The translations under genes were made by a program, and so were the position numbers. Shown here one piece after another: positions 8,422 to 16,556 of a stretch of 64,000 bases of DNA. The DNA is from Eilatimonas milleporae (GTDB taxonomy: Bacteria; Pseudomonadota; Alphaproteobacteria; Sphingomonadales; Kordiimonadaceae): the NCBI RefSeq assembly GCF_003688555.1, contig NZ_REFR01000011.1:372001-436000 (forward strand), in the 5' to 3' direction. Every line of letters starts with the position of its first letter. The stretch's first letter is position 1. The notes beneath the pieces are model-generated. The model saw only the letters and a list, made by a program, of their open reading frames with translations, did no database searches and had not been told where the DNA came from.

Positions 8422-9960
8422 ATGGCAGCACCGTTACCGGACGGGTTTACCCACCTGGATCTCAGCCGTGCCATCCGCACGGCTGCGGTACGGGTGCCGG
8501 AAAAGCCGGCCCTCGTCTGTGACCGGGGCACGCTGACCTATCGGCAGCTGACAACGCGGATGGACCGTGTCGGCAGCGCCGCTGTCCGGCAGTGGGGCTT
8601 GCGGGCGGGGGATGTCGTTGCCGTCATCGCACCGAACCGCCTGGAATATCTGGAAGTCGTGGCGGGACTGTCCGACAGGGGGGTCGTCGTTGCGACACTG
8701 AACCCCCGTATGGCGGCACCGGAACTGTCGGTCATTCTGGCGGACTGTCAGCCCAGGGCCGTCCTGATCGATCCCGCCCTTGATGACCTGGCCGAGACCG
8801 TGCGGGCGGCAGGGGTGCCGCTGATTGCCTTCGGGCCTGCATATGACGCCCTTCTGCGGGAAGCTGTCGTGCCTTCGGGCCTGCCTGTGGTGCCGGAATG
8901 GGCCAGTTTTTCCCTTTGCTATACCTCCGGGACGACTGGTGCGCCGAAAGGGGTGATGCTGTCCCACCGCAGCCGGGCGCTCATGGTTCTGGCCATGGGG
9001 GTTGAATATGGCTGTTTCGGCATGGACGACCGGTTTCTCGCTCTTGCACCCCTTTACCACGGGGCCGGTTTTGTGTTCGCGGTGGCTGCCCTGTCCTTCG
9101 GCGGGACCTGTCTGCTCTTCAATGCATCCGATCCGGAGGCCATCGTCCGCCGTATCGCCGAGGGGGACGTGACCGGTGTCTTTATGGTGCCGACCCATTT
9201 CAAGCGTATTTTCGATCTGCCCGAGCGTGCCTTTGCCGGTCTGGCGGATCGTCACCGTCTAAAAGCCGTCATTTCCAATGCGGCGGCTTTGCCGCAGCGC
9301 TTCAAGGAGGCAACCTGCGCCCATTTCGGGTCCGGCCTCTTGCATGAAACCTACGGCTCGACCGAAGGCGGCATCGTCACCAACATCCGGCCGGCCGATA
9401 TTATGGACAAGCCCGGCAGCGTCGGCACGCCCTTCATCCATATGGAGGTGGCCGTCCGGCGCGAGGATGGCACCCTGTGCGCCCCCGGTGAGATCGGCGA
9501 GCTGTTTTGCCGTGGACCTTACAGTTTCAACGGCTATTTGAACCGGCCGTCGGAGACGGCGGAAACGCTGCGTGACGGCTGGGTTACCGTGCAGGATCTG
9601 GCGCATGTGGACGGAGACGGTTTCATCACCATCGACGGCCGCAAGAAGGACATGGTGGTCTCCGGCGGCGTCAATATTTATCCGGTGGAAATCGAGGCCG
9701 TCATCGCCCGCCAGCCTGGCGTGGCCGAGGTTGCCGTGGTCGGTCTGCCGGACCCGGAATGGGGCGAGCGTCTGCACGCCTTCATCGTGCCCGAGAGCGG
9801 GCGGCCTGTCTCCGAGGCGGGTGTTCTGAGTGCATGCCGCGAAAATCTTGCGGGCTACAAAGTGCCGCGCGGCATGACCTTCATGGACGCGCTGCCGCGC
9901 AATACCAGCGGCAAGCTGCTGAAACGCACGCTTCGGGAGGGCATAACCACACAACCATAG
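8422..9960 (+). CDS. Acyl-CoA ligase, class I adenylate-forming
   Basis: A 512-aa AMP-binding enzyme. The P-loop reads YTSGTTGAPKGVM (about residue 170), followed by YGSTEGG, the hinge DGRKKDMVVSGGVNIYP, and the C-terminal catalytic Lys in NTSGKLLKR. These enzymes adenylate a carboxylic acid and transfer it to CoA. The gene begins 3 bp after the amidohydrolase stop and ends 22 bp before the TonB receptor. Context suggests activation of the imported substrate or a pathway intermediate. Chain length or aromatic preference cannot be read off. Confidence 0.9.
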   Translation: MAAPLPDGFTHLDLSRAIRTAAVRVPEKPALVCDRGTLTYRQLTTRMDRVGSAAVRQWGLRAGDVVAVIAPNRLEYLEVVAGLSDRGVVVATLNPRMAAPELSVILADCQPRAVLIDPALDDLAETVRAAGVPLIAFGPAYDALLREAVVPSGLPVVPEWASFSLCYTSGTTGAPKGVMLSHRSRALMVLAMGVEYGCFGMDDRFLALAPLYHGAGFVFAVAALSFGGTCLLFNASDPEAIVRRIAEGDVTGVFMVPTHFKRIFDLPERAFAGLADRHRLKAVISNAAALPQRFKEATCAHFGSGLLHETYGSTEGGIVTNIRPADIMDKPGSVGTPFIHMEVAVRREDGTLCAPGEIGELFCRGPYSFNGYLNRPSETAETLRDGWVTVQDLAHVDGDGFITIDGRKKDMVVSGGVNIYPVEIEAVIARQPGVAEVAVVGLPDPEWGERLHAFIVPESGRPVSEAGVLSACRENLAGYKVPRGMTFMDALPRNTSGKLLKRTLREGITTQP

Positions 9961-9982
9961 AGACTTTTTAGGGAGGGGTCGA

Positions 9983-12157
9983 ATGCAATACGGAATCAGT
10001 TTATCAGCCATGGTCGCCGCACAGGCCGCCATACTGGTCACAGCGGCGGCACCTGCCGCCGCGCAGACAGCCGACAGTGACAGTCTTGTCCTGGAGGAAG
10101 TCGTCGTCACCGCGCAGCGCCGGGCCGAAAGCCTGCAGGAAGTACCGGTCGCCATCACAGCCCTGAGCGCGGAAGCCCTGGAAAATCGCCAGATCACCGA
10201 AGTAGTCGATATGATTTCCACGGTGCCGAACCTGCATATTTCCAACAATATCGGTCAGGGCAGTGCCACCACCGCCTTTATTCGCGGCGTCGGCGAGACG
10301 GATGCGATCATCACCATCGACGCGCCTGTCGGTTTTTATCTGGACGATGTCTATCTGGGCCGCACGGGGGTGAATAATCTTTTCCTGTTCGATACGGAAC
10401 GGGTCGAGGTGCTGCGCGGCCCGCAGGGTACCCTTTATGGCCGCAACACCAGCGCCGGCGCCATCAAGCTGGTCAGCCGAAAGCCCGTTTTCGAGACGGA
10501 AGGCCGGTTTGAGGCAAGCTATGGCCGCTTTGACGAATGGCGCCTGCGCGGCATGCTCAACACCACGCTCAGCGACGATACGGCCGTTCGTGGGTCCTTC
10601 ATCGTCGGCGATGGCGGCGGCGACACCTTCAACATCGCCAATGATACACGGGTCAACGATATGAGCGTGGGCGGCGCGAAGCTGGCGACCCTTACCAAGG
10701 TGTCGGACCGGGTCACGCTGGAGCTGGGCGGAGACTGGACACGCACCAACCAGAACGGCCGCTACGGCATCGATATTTCCGGCATTCTGCGCGAGCCCAC
10801 CGGCAGCCTGTTTGTCGCCAACACCAACGAGGTGACGGAAAATATCGGTGAAACCTGGGGTGTCTCCGCCAATGTGACGTGGGAGGCGTCCGACACAGTG
10901 TCGGTCAAGTCCATCACCGCGTTCCGCAACACCAATCAGCGTTTCAACATCGAGCTGACGGACCAGCCCACCTCGCTCTATGTGGTGTTCAGTGACAATG
11001 ACAGCGATCAGTTCAGCCAGGAATTCCAGATTACCGGCAGTGCCGTGGACGGCCGGCTGAATTATGTGGCCGGTCTGTTTTATTTCAACGAACGCAGCAC
11101 GTCTTTCATTGGCGATTTCATTTTCCAGTCCCTGGTGTTCAACAAGGACCTCGGCGTGGATGTGGACTCCTATGCCGCCTTCGCCCAGTTCGACTATGAT
11201 CTCAGCGACAGGCTGACCCTGATTGTCGGTGGCCGTTTCACACGGGATGAAAAATCCATCGATATCGTCCAGCGCTTGGGGGGCGAGCCTGGTTTTGAAC
11301 CCGGCGGCGACGTGATTTTCGATACCGACACGGTAAACGGACAGGTGCTTGATGCCCGGCCGGACGATCCGGTACGGACCGATCTCGGGTTCAGTCGCTT
11401 CAATCCCAAAATCGGTCTGGAATATGCCGTCAGCGATGACCTGAATCTCTATGCGACCTATACGCAGGGGTTCAAATCCGGCGGTTGGTCGGCCCGCGTG
11501 ACGGCGGCCAACGAGTTTTTCGATTTTGACCCCGAGGAGATTGACAGTTTTGAAGTCGGTGCCAAGGGGACACTGATCGACGGACGCGGACAATTCAGCC
11601 TGGCCGGTTTTTATTACGATTACCGGAACCTGTTCAATACCGGCACCACGGCTGACGGCAGCTTTGGCATCGCCACGTCGGATGCGGAGATTTACGGTGT
11701 GGAGCTTGAAACCAACTGGCAGATCGTAAGCGGCCTGTCCGCCTTTGCCAACGCCTCCTTTCAGGAGGGCGAGCGCAACGCCGTCTCCGCCGCGACCATC
11801 GCACTGGGCGATGAACTCCAGCGCTTTCCCCAGTGGCAGGCCGCTGTCGGCCTGGACGGTGTGCAGCCGCTGAGTGACAAATACGATCTCATCTATAATG
11901 CCAGTTACACATATATGGACGAGCATTTCGTCAACCCGCAGAATACGCCGTCCGCGCTGACGGGACCCGTGGATCTGGTGAATGCGCAAATCGGCATCGC
12001 AACGGCGGACGGTGCGGCGCGCCTGACGCTTGGCTGCCGTAACTGTTTCGGCGAGCTGTATATCGACCAGATTCTCGACTTTGCCCCGCTTGGCTTCATC
12101 ACCGTCTATCCGGGCGAGCGCGCCCGCTGGACGGCGATGGTCTCTTTCACCTTCTGA
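9983..12157 (+). CDS. TonB-dependent outer-membrane receptor
   Basis: The 724-aa precursor has a signal peptide ending near AAAPAAAQT. A TonB box-like EEVVVTAQRR stretch follows, then the plug (VPVAITALSAEAL ... FIRGVG ... VEVLRGPQGTLYGRNTSAGAI) and a 22-stranded barrel ending in aromatic residues (SFTF). GGGAGGGG lies just before the ATG. It would move a substrate across the outer membrane with energy from TonB/ExbBD. Its place inside a catabolic operon suggests an organic substrate rather than a siderophore, but this is inference. Confidence 0.93.
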   Translation: MQYGISLSAMVAAQAAILVTAAAPAAAQTADSDSLVLEEVVVTAQRRAESLQEVPVAITALSAEALENRQITEVVDMISTVPNLHISNNIGQGSATTAFIRGVGETDAIITIDAPVGFYLDDVYLGRTGVNNLFLFDTERVEVLRGPQGTLYGRNTSAGAIKLVSRKPVFETEGRFEASYGRFDEWRLRGMLNTTLSDDTAVRGSFIVGDGGGDTFNIANDTRVNDMSVGGAKLATLTKVSDRVTLELGGDWTRTNQNGRYGIDISGILREPTGSLFVANTNEVTENIGETWGVSANVTWEASDTVSVKSITAFRNTNQRFNIELTDQPTSLYVVFSDNDSDQFSQEFQITGSAVDGRLNYVAGLFYFNERSTSFIGDFIFQSLVFNKDLGVDVDSYAAFAQFDYDLSDRLTLIVGGRFTRDEKSIDIVQRLGGEPGFEPGGDVIFDTDTVNGQVLDARPDDPVRTDLGFSRFNPKIGLEYAVSDDLNLYATYTQGFKSGGWSARVTAANEFFDFDPEEIDSFEVGAKGTLIDGRGQFSLAGFYYDYRNLFNTGTTADGSFGIATSDAEIYGVELETNWQIVSGLSAFANASFQEGERNAVSAATIALGDELQRFPQWQAAVGLDGVQPLSDKYDLIYNASYTYMDEHFVNPQNTPSALTGPVDLVNAQIGIATADGAARLTLGCRNCFGELYIDQILDFAPLGFITVYPGERARWTAMVSFTF

Positions 12158-12174
12158 CCTGGAAAGGACAGCCC

Positions 12175-12696
12175 ATGACCGCGCCCCACCACCCGCACGG
12201 CAGCGTCTATCAGATCGCTTTCGTGGTTGAGGACCTTGAGACCGCCGCCCGTCACTGGATGATGGCGGGGGCCGGCCCCTTCTATGCGTTTCCGGGGTTT
12301 GAATTCACCGATATCCGTGTGCCGGACAGCGGACCGTCCCCTAGGTTGAGCATTCTGCTCGGCTATTCCGGAGACACGCTGATCGAACTGATGCGGGTGG
12401 AGGCGGACCCCCAAGGACTGTTCGGCACTGCCGGGCGCCATGCGCCCCATCATGTGGCCCTGCTGGTCGATGATATCGCCGGATATCTGGCCGGGGACAG
12501 CGGCCTGAAGGCCGACCTGCTTTTTCACGGTCATTTTCCAACCGGCACGCCGGTCGCCTATCTGGACACGCGGGCCGAGACCGGACTGGTGACGGAGCTT
12601 GTCACACGGGATGATATGGTCGCCGCCATGCTGGCCCGAATGCATGCCGAGGCGTGCGCCTTCGACGGCAGCGACCCGATCCGGAGTTTCGGTTGA
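12175..12696 (+). CDS. VOC-family (glyoxalase-like) protein
   Basis: The 173-aa protein holds two beta-alpha-beta-beta-beta units of the vicinal oxygen chelate fold: VYQIAFVVEDLETAARHW at the start and HHVALLVDDIAGYL in the second half, with a Glu in TLIELMRVE. The usual first His is replaced by Gln (VYQIA), so metal binding may use other ligands. VOC proteins include dioxygenases, epimerases and lyases. It is 17 bp after the TonB receptor and ends directly against the next start codon. Confidence 0.75.
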   Translation: MTAPHHPHGSVYQIAFVVEDLETAARHWMMAGAGPFYAFPGFEFTDIRVPDSGPSPRLSILLGYSGDTLIELMRVEADPQGLFGTAGRHAPHHVALLVDDIAGYLAGDSGLKADLLFHGHFPTGTPVAYLDTRAETGLVTELVTRDDMVAAMLARMHAEACAFDGSDPIRSFG

Positions 12697-13176
12697 ATGG
12701 ATACCTCTCTCACCCGCCGGGCCCTGATCGGGCGGACGGCGGCCGCCCTGGCCGCCGCGCAGCTTGTCGCCTGCGGCCTGCGCGGGGACACCGCCCTGAC
12801 CGAGGCGGACGTGGCCGCCGCGCTTTCCCGTCTGGCCCGCGACCTGTTTCCGCATGATAGGGTGACCGACCGCCATTATGCGGCGATCGCCCGTGGCTTT
12901 CTGGACCGGGATATTGCCGTTGCCCGCCTGCTGGTGCAGCGCCTGAGCGCACCGGACAGGCCCTATCACCATCAGGATCGGGCCGCCCGTCTGGCCGGGA
13001 TCGAGGCCAATATCACCGATGCGGGCGTGCAGGCCTTTCGCTTTGCCGTGCTGCTTGGCCTGTACACCGATCTGAGTGTGACGCGGACATTCGGCTATCA
13101 GGGGCCGTCCTTTGAGGATTTCGGCTATCTGGAGCGCGGCTTCGACGATCTGGACTGGTTGCCGGACCCTGCGTGA
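12697..13176 (+). CDS. Gluconate 2-dehydrogenase subunit 3-like protein, Tat-exported
   Basis: The 159-aa precursor begins with a twin-arginine signal (TRRALIGRTAAAL) and a hydrophobic stretch up to a Cys in LVACGL, which may be a lipobox. The mature part follows the subunit-3 family of membrane flavoprotein dehydrogenases (LTEADVAAALSRLARDLFPHD). Such small subunits escort the folded flavoprotein through Tat. The next gene encodes the flavoprotein, so the two probably form one periplasmic complex. No cytochrome subunit follows. Confidence 0.72.
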   Translation: MDTSLTRRALIGRTAAALAAAQLVACGLRGDTALTEADVAAALSRLARDLFPHDRVTDRHYAAIARGFLDRDIAVARLLVQRLSAPDRPYHHQDRAARLAGIEANITDAGVQAFRFAVLLGLYTDLSVTRTFGYQGPSFEDFGYLERGFDDLDWLPDPA

Positions 13177-13237
13177 ACCGGACCCGTCATGAACACGGCA
13201 CTTGCCGATACTGTTGGATACTGGGGGACACAGCGTC

Positions 13238-14791
13238 ATGATTGATCCGGATGACCCGGCGATTGTCATTATCGGTTCCGGCGCGGGCGGCGGAACGCTC
13301 GCCCATGCGCTGACGGCAGCCGGCAAATCCGTCGTTCTGCTGGAAGCCGGGCCGCGCATCGGGGCGGCGGACTGGATACAGGATGACATGGCGGCATACG
13401 CCCAGTTGTCCTGGTTGGATCCCAGGGTGGCCACCGGCAGCTATGCCGCGGCCCGTCATGCCCCGACCATGCCCGCCTGGATCGTCAAGGCCGTCGGCGG
13501 CTCGACCCTGCACTGGAACGGCCTGTCCTATCGCGCTCAGCCGCACGAATTTGCGCCGCTCAGCCGATATGGCGTGGTGTCCGGAGCCAGCCTTATTGAC
13601 TGGCCTGTCGCCTATGATGATCTCGCCCCTTATTACGACCGGGCCGAGGATCTGATGGGGGTGACGGGGACGCACGGTATTCCGCCGCACCCGGCCACCA
13701 ATCATTATAAAGTGCTGTATGCGGCCGCCAAACGCCTTGGCTACAGCCATATCTCCAACGCCCATATCGCCATCAACAGCCGGGATCGGGACGGGCGACC
13801 CGGCTGTATCCAGATGGGGTTCTGCAATCAGGGCTGCAAGATCAATGCGAAATGGTCGACACTGGCCTCGGAAATCCCCAAGGCCGAGGCTACCGGACGG
13901 CTCGACCTGCGCGCGGGCATGATGGCCGTGCGCATAGACCACGATGCCGCTGGCAGGGCGAACGCGGTGGTCTATCGGGACGGTGCCGGGACCCTGCACC
14001 GCCAGCGCGCCGGTCTTGTTTGCGTTGCCGGCAATGCCATTGAAACGGCCCGCCTGCTCTTGCTGTCCGACAGCCCGGCTTTTCCGGACGGTCTGGCCAA
14101 CACACATGGCCATGTGGGACGGCATTATATGCGTCATACGACCGCCATGGCCTTCGCCCGGCTGCCAAGGCCCGTCAATATGCATCGCGGCATTGTCACG
14201 CCGGGCACGATTTTCGATGAAGCCGGGCATGACGAAGCCCGTGGGTTCGCGGGCGGCTATCTGATGGAGGCCGCGGCCCTGGCGCCTGTCACGCTCGCCA
14301 TGCTGATCGATCCGGGTGCCTGGGGGCGCGACTATGCCGATTTTATCGGCAATTACGATCATCTGGCAGGGGTTCTCCTCAACGGCGAGGAACTGCCGCG
14401 TGCCGATAACCGCGTAACGTTAAGTCCCGATGTCAAGGACGCGGCCGGCCACCCCGTGGCGCGGGTGCATGTGGACGAACATCCTCACTGCGACGCCATG
14501 CGCGGGCATTTCCATGCGCGGGCCCGGGCGCTTTTCGACACGCTCGGCTCCAGTGATGTTCGCACCGGCGTGCCGCCGTCCGCCACCCACAATATGGGCA
14601 CCTGCCGTATGAGCGCGGACCCCCGGGACGGCGTGACCAATGCCTTCGGTCAATGCCATGACGTGCCCAACCTGTTTATCTCCGACGGCAGCGTTTTCTC
14701 CTCAAGCACCGCTGAAAATCCCACACTGACCATTGTCGCCCTTGCCCTCAGGCAGGCGGATTACATCCTCTCCGGCGCGGGCGGGATATAG
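13238..14791 (+). CDS. GMC-family FAD-dependent dehydrogenase
   Basis: The 517-aa flavoprotein starts with the dinucleotide-binding motif IIGSGAGGG (about residues 9-17). It has the GMC pattern GGSTLHWNG for FAD and the C-terminal THNMGTCRMS and NPTLTIVALALRQAD stretches typical of the gluconate/sorbitol dehydrogenase branch. The ATG at 13238 has GGGGGA upstream. It would oxidise an alcohol or sugar acid and pass electrons to the respiratory chain. It has no signal peptide itself, so export would depend on the Tat-bearing partner just upstream. Confidence 0.87.
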   Translation: MIDPDDPAIVIIGSGAGGGTLAHALTAAGKSVVLLEAGPRIGAADWIQDDMAAYAQLSWLDPRVATGSYAAARHAPTMPAWIVKAVGGSTLHWNGLSYRAQPHEFAPLSRYGVVSGASLIDWPVAYDDLAPYYDRAEDLMGVTGTHGIPPHPATNHYKVLYAAAKRLGYSHISNAHIAINSRDRDGRPGCIQMGFCNQGCKINAKWSTLASEIPKAEATGRLDLRAGMMAVRIDHDAAGRANAVVYRDGAGTLHRQRAGLVCVAGNAIETARLLLLSDSPAFPDGLANTHGHVGRHYMRHTTAMAFARLPRPVNMHRGIVTPGTIFDEAGHDEARGFAGGYLMEAAALAPVTLAMLIDPGAWGRDYADFIGNYDHLAGVLLNGEELPRADNRVTLSPDVKDAAGHPVARVHVDEHPHCDAMRGHFHARARALFDTLGSSDVRTGVPPSATHNMGTCRMSADPRDGVTNAFGQCHDVPNLFISDGSVFSSSTAENPTLTIVALALRQADYILSGAGGI

Positions 14792-14799
14792 GCCGCCTT

Positions 14800-15195
14800 T
14801 CACGCAAGGGGCTTGTGCCCCGCGCGCCCGTCCCCTGTCAGCGACAATTGCACGATCCGGCGGTTGGCCTCCGTCCGGTTGCGCACCACCAGCCCGCGTT
14901 TGACAAGGCGCTCGATGATGGCCGACGCCGTTGTCGGCACCACCCCCAGAAAACCGGCGATGTCGGTTCCCGTGCACAGGTCGTGCGTGCCAATGAACAG
15001 CAGGGTCTGAACGTCGGACGGGTTCAGCTTCGCGGCGGTGCCGGCGGCGATGTCGTCGCCGATTTTGAACATGCGCACAATCGCATCGATCGCCGTGCGC
15101 AATTCCGTGATCTGGGCGTCCTGGATCTTGCCGTCTTTGATCTGGCCGTCTTGGATCTGGCCACGCTCGATCTGATCGGGGGATGGGTCGGTCAT
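14800..15195 (-). CDS. MarR-family transcriptional regulator
   Basis: A 131-aa winged-helix protein. The core reads LNPSDVQTLLFIG, then TDIAGFLGVVPTTASAIIERLVKRGLVVR as helix-turn-helix and wing, and NRRIVQLSLTGDG. I start at the ATG at 15195; the frame continues upstream, but only through a repeated intergenic element. Residues about 7-27 consist of imperfect IQDGQIKDG-like repeats. It converges with the GMC gene, with stops 8 bp apart. Its target is unknown; MarR proteins commonly sense phenolic compounds, which fits the dehalogenase nearby. Confidence 0.8.
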   Translation of the reverse strand: MTDPSPDQIERGQIQDGQIKDGKIQDAQITELRTAIDAIVRMFKIGDDIAAGTAAKLNPSDVQTLLFIGTHDLCTGTDIAGFLGVVPTTASAIIERLVKRGLVVRNRTEANRRIVQLSLTGDGRAGHKPLA

Positions 15196-15245
15196 CGCCG
15201 TACTGTACAATCTTCGCGCCGCGCCGCAAGGCCGCCTTTGCCGCT

Positions 15246-15454
15246 GGGTCAAACGCATGGGGCGGCCCGCGATACCGCCAGTCCGGCCTGCCGGACCGCA
15301 CACATTGCGCATTGGCCGTGTTGTCCCTGCCGTTGAGAGGGAATACGGGGACGGTATATACAAAAATATATATCTAACCTTTTGATTTAAATGGGAAAAT
15401 TTTCAAGAAAAACCATATACTGTCCCCGTATTTAACAGTGCCCTTCAAGGGGGC
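15246..15454 (+). repeat. Composite dispersed repeat, copy A
   Basis: The left part holds a GC-rich hairpin (GTCCGGC, CT, GCCGGAC at 15281-15296). The right part is an AT-rich block of about 90 bp bounded by AATACGGGGACGGTATA (15342-15358) and TATACTGTCCCCGTATT (15416-15432), which are inverted repeats with one mismatch. Similar segments lie near 18.9 and 24.6 kb. It has no reading frame and looks like a REP-like or MITE-like non-autonomous element. Confidence 0.7.
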
Positions 15455-15494
15455 GGCCTGTCCCTCGCCATGGCTGGTCCGCTGTGGCGTCTCT

Positions 15495-16400
15495 CTACCC
15501 GCTGTCCGGGCCGTCGCCGGCGTGCTGTCCGGTCGCGGATGCGGAGACGGCCGCCTCGCACAGGGCGTCCGTCACGCGGCTGCTGCCCATCCACGCCAGC
15601 GAGAAGGGGGCGTAAAAACGCGGCGACAGCGGGCGGCGTACCAGTCCGGGGATTTGCAGCCCGGTATAGGCCGGTGCGAGCGCTACGGCCGCCCCGATCG
15701 CGGCGATGCACAGCATCTGCAGAATATCGTCGGCCACCACCGCCACGTCCGGTTCAATGCCCTTGTGCCGGAACAGGGCGCGAATGCGGTCGTGCAGCAT
15801 CGGATGCGCGTCCGGGCTCGGCACCACCAATGGCACGTCGGCAAGATCGTCGAACGCGATGGCCGTCCGGTCGGACAAAAAATGTCCGTCGCCGACGAAG
15901 ATCTCGATCTCGGCCTGGCCGATCTCAAGCCGGTTGAGGTGGCCGGGCAGGCAATCGTTCGAGGCGATCGCCGCATCCACATGGCGCTCCGTCAACGCTG
16001 TTGCCAGCGTTCGCTCCGTCAGGGTGACGAGCGAAACGGTCGCCAGCGGATGCGCCTTTTGAAACGTCGTGAGGAGAGAGCCGGAGAAGGGCTGGGCCGT
16101 GCCGATCAGCACACCCAGCCGAACGGAGTCGATATCGTTGCTGAAGCCGGACCGGGCCTCCCGTGTGCCGGCGGCGATGTTTTCCAGGGCGGTACGGGCA
16201 CGCGCCAGAAACAGGCGCCCGGCCCGGGTCAGTGACACGCGGCGGGCCGACCGTTCCACAAGCGTTACGCCCACATCCCGTTCAAGCTCCTTCACCGTCC
16301 GGCTGACGACGGGCTGGGATGTGTTCAGGCGCAGCGCCGTGCGGCCAAAATGCAGTTCCTCGGCGAGCATCGCGAAAGTGCGCAGGTGTCTCACATCCAT
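15495..16400 (-). CDS. LysR-family transcriptional regulator
   Basis: The protein of about 301 aa has the LysR helix-turn-helix (MDVRHLRTFAMLAEELHFGRTA ... NTSQPVVSRTVKELE) and a periplasmic-binding-protein-like effector domain (VRLGVLIG ... ILQMLCIAAIGAAVALAP). It diverges from the reductive dehalogenase gene, the usual arrangement for a LysR regulator and its target. The ATG at 16400 is used; a TTG one codon earlier is possible. The divergent region contains GATATC/GATATT-like AT-rich dyads at about 16405-16445, where an operator would lie. Confidence 0.92.
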   Translation of the reverse strand: MDVRHLRTFAMLAEELHFGRTALRLNTSQPVVSRTVKELERDVGVTLVERSARRVSLTRAGRLFLARARTALENIAAGTREARSGFSNDIDSVRLGVLIGTAQPFSGSLLTTFQKAHPLATVSLVTLTERTLATALTERHVDAAIASNDCLPGHLNRLEIGQAEIEIFVGDGHFLSDRTAIAFDDLADVPLVVPSPDAHPMLHDRIRALFRHKGIEPDVAVVADDILQMLCIAAIGAAVALAPAYTGLQIPGLVRRPLSPRFYAPFSLAWMGSSRVTDALCEAAVSASATGQHAGDGPDSG

Positions 16401-16556
16401 CAATGATATCCATTTTGCTATGTTTGAGTAGATATTCGATATTATTCACGCATGACACGCTTTGCTAGTCTTTTCAGAACCGTTGCAAGGGAGAGGGCGG
16501 CACGCTGGACATCGACAGGCGTCCATCGAACCGTTCCGGGCAAACCGGAGTTTGTC

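Noticed and set aside
10004-11989. A 661-codon open frame antisense to the TonB receptor gene
   Set aside because: The TonB receptor reads through with signal peptide, plug and barrel; the antisense product has no recognisable domain.
16452-16556. Longer reductive dehalogenase start at 16452
   Set aside because: There is no ribosome binding site, while the ATG at 16557 has GGAG at the right distance. The extra residues contain no Tat motif.
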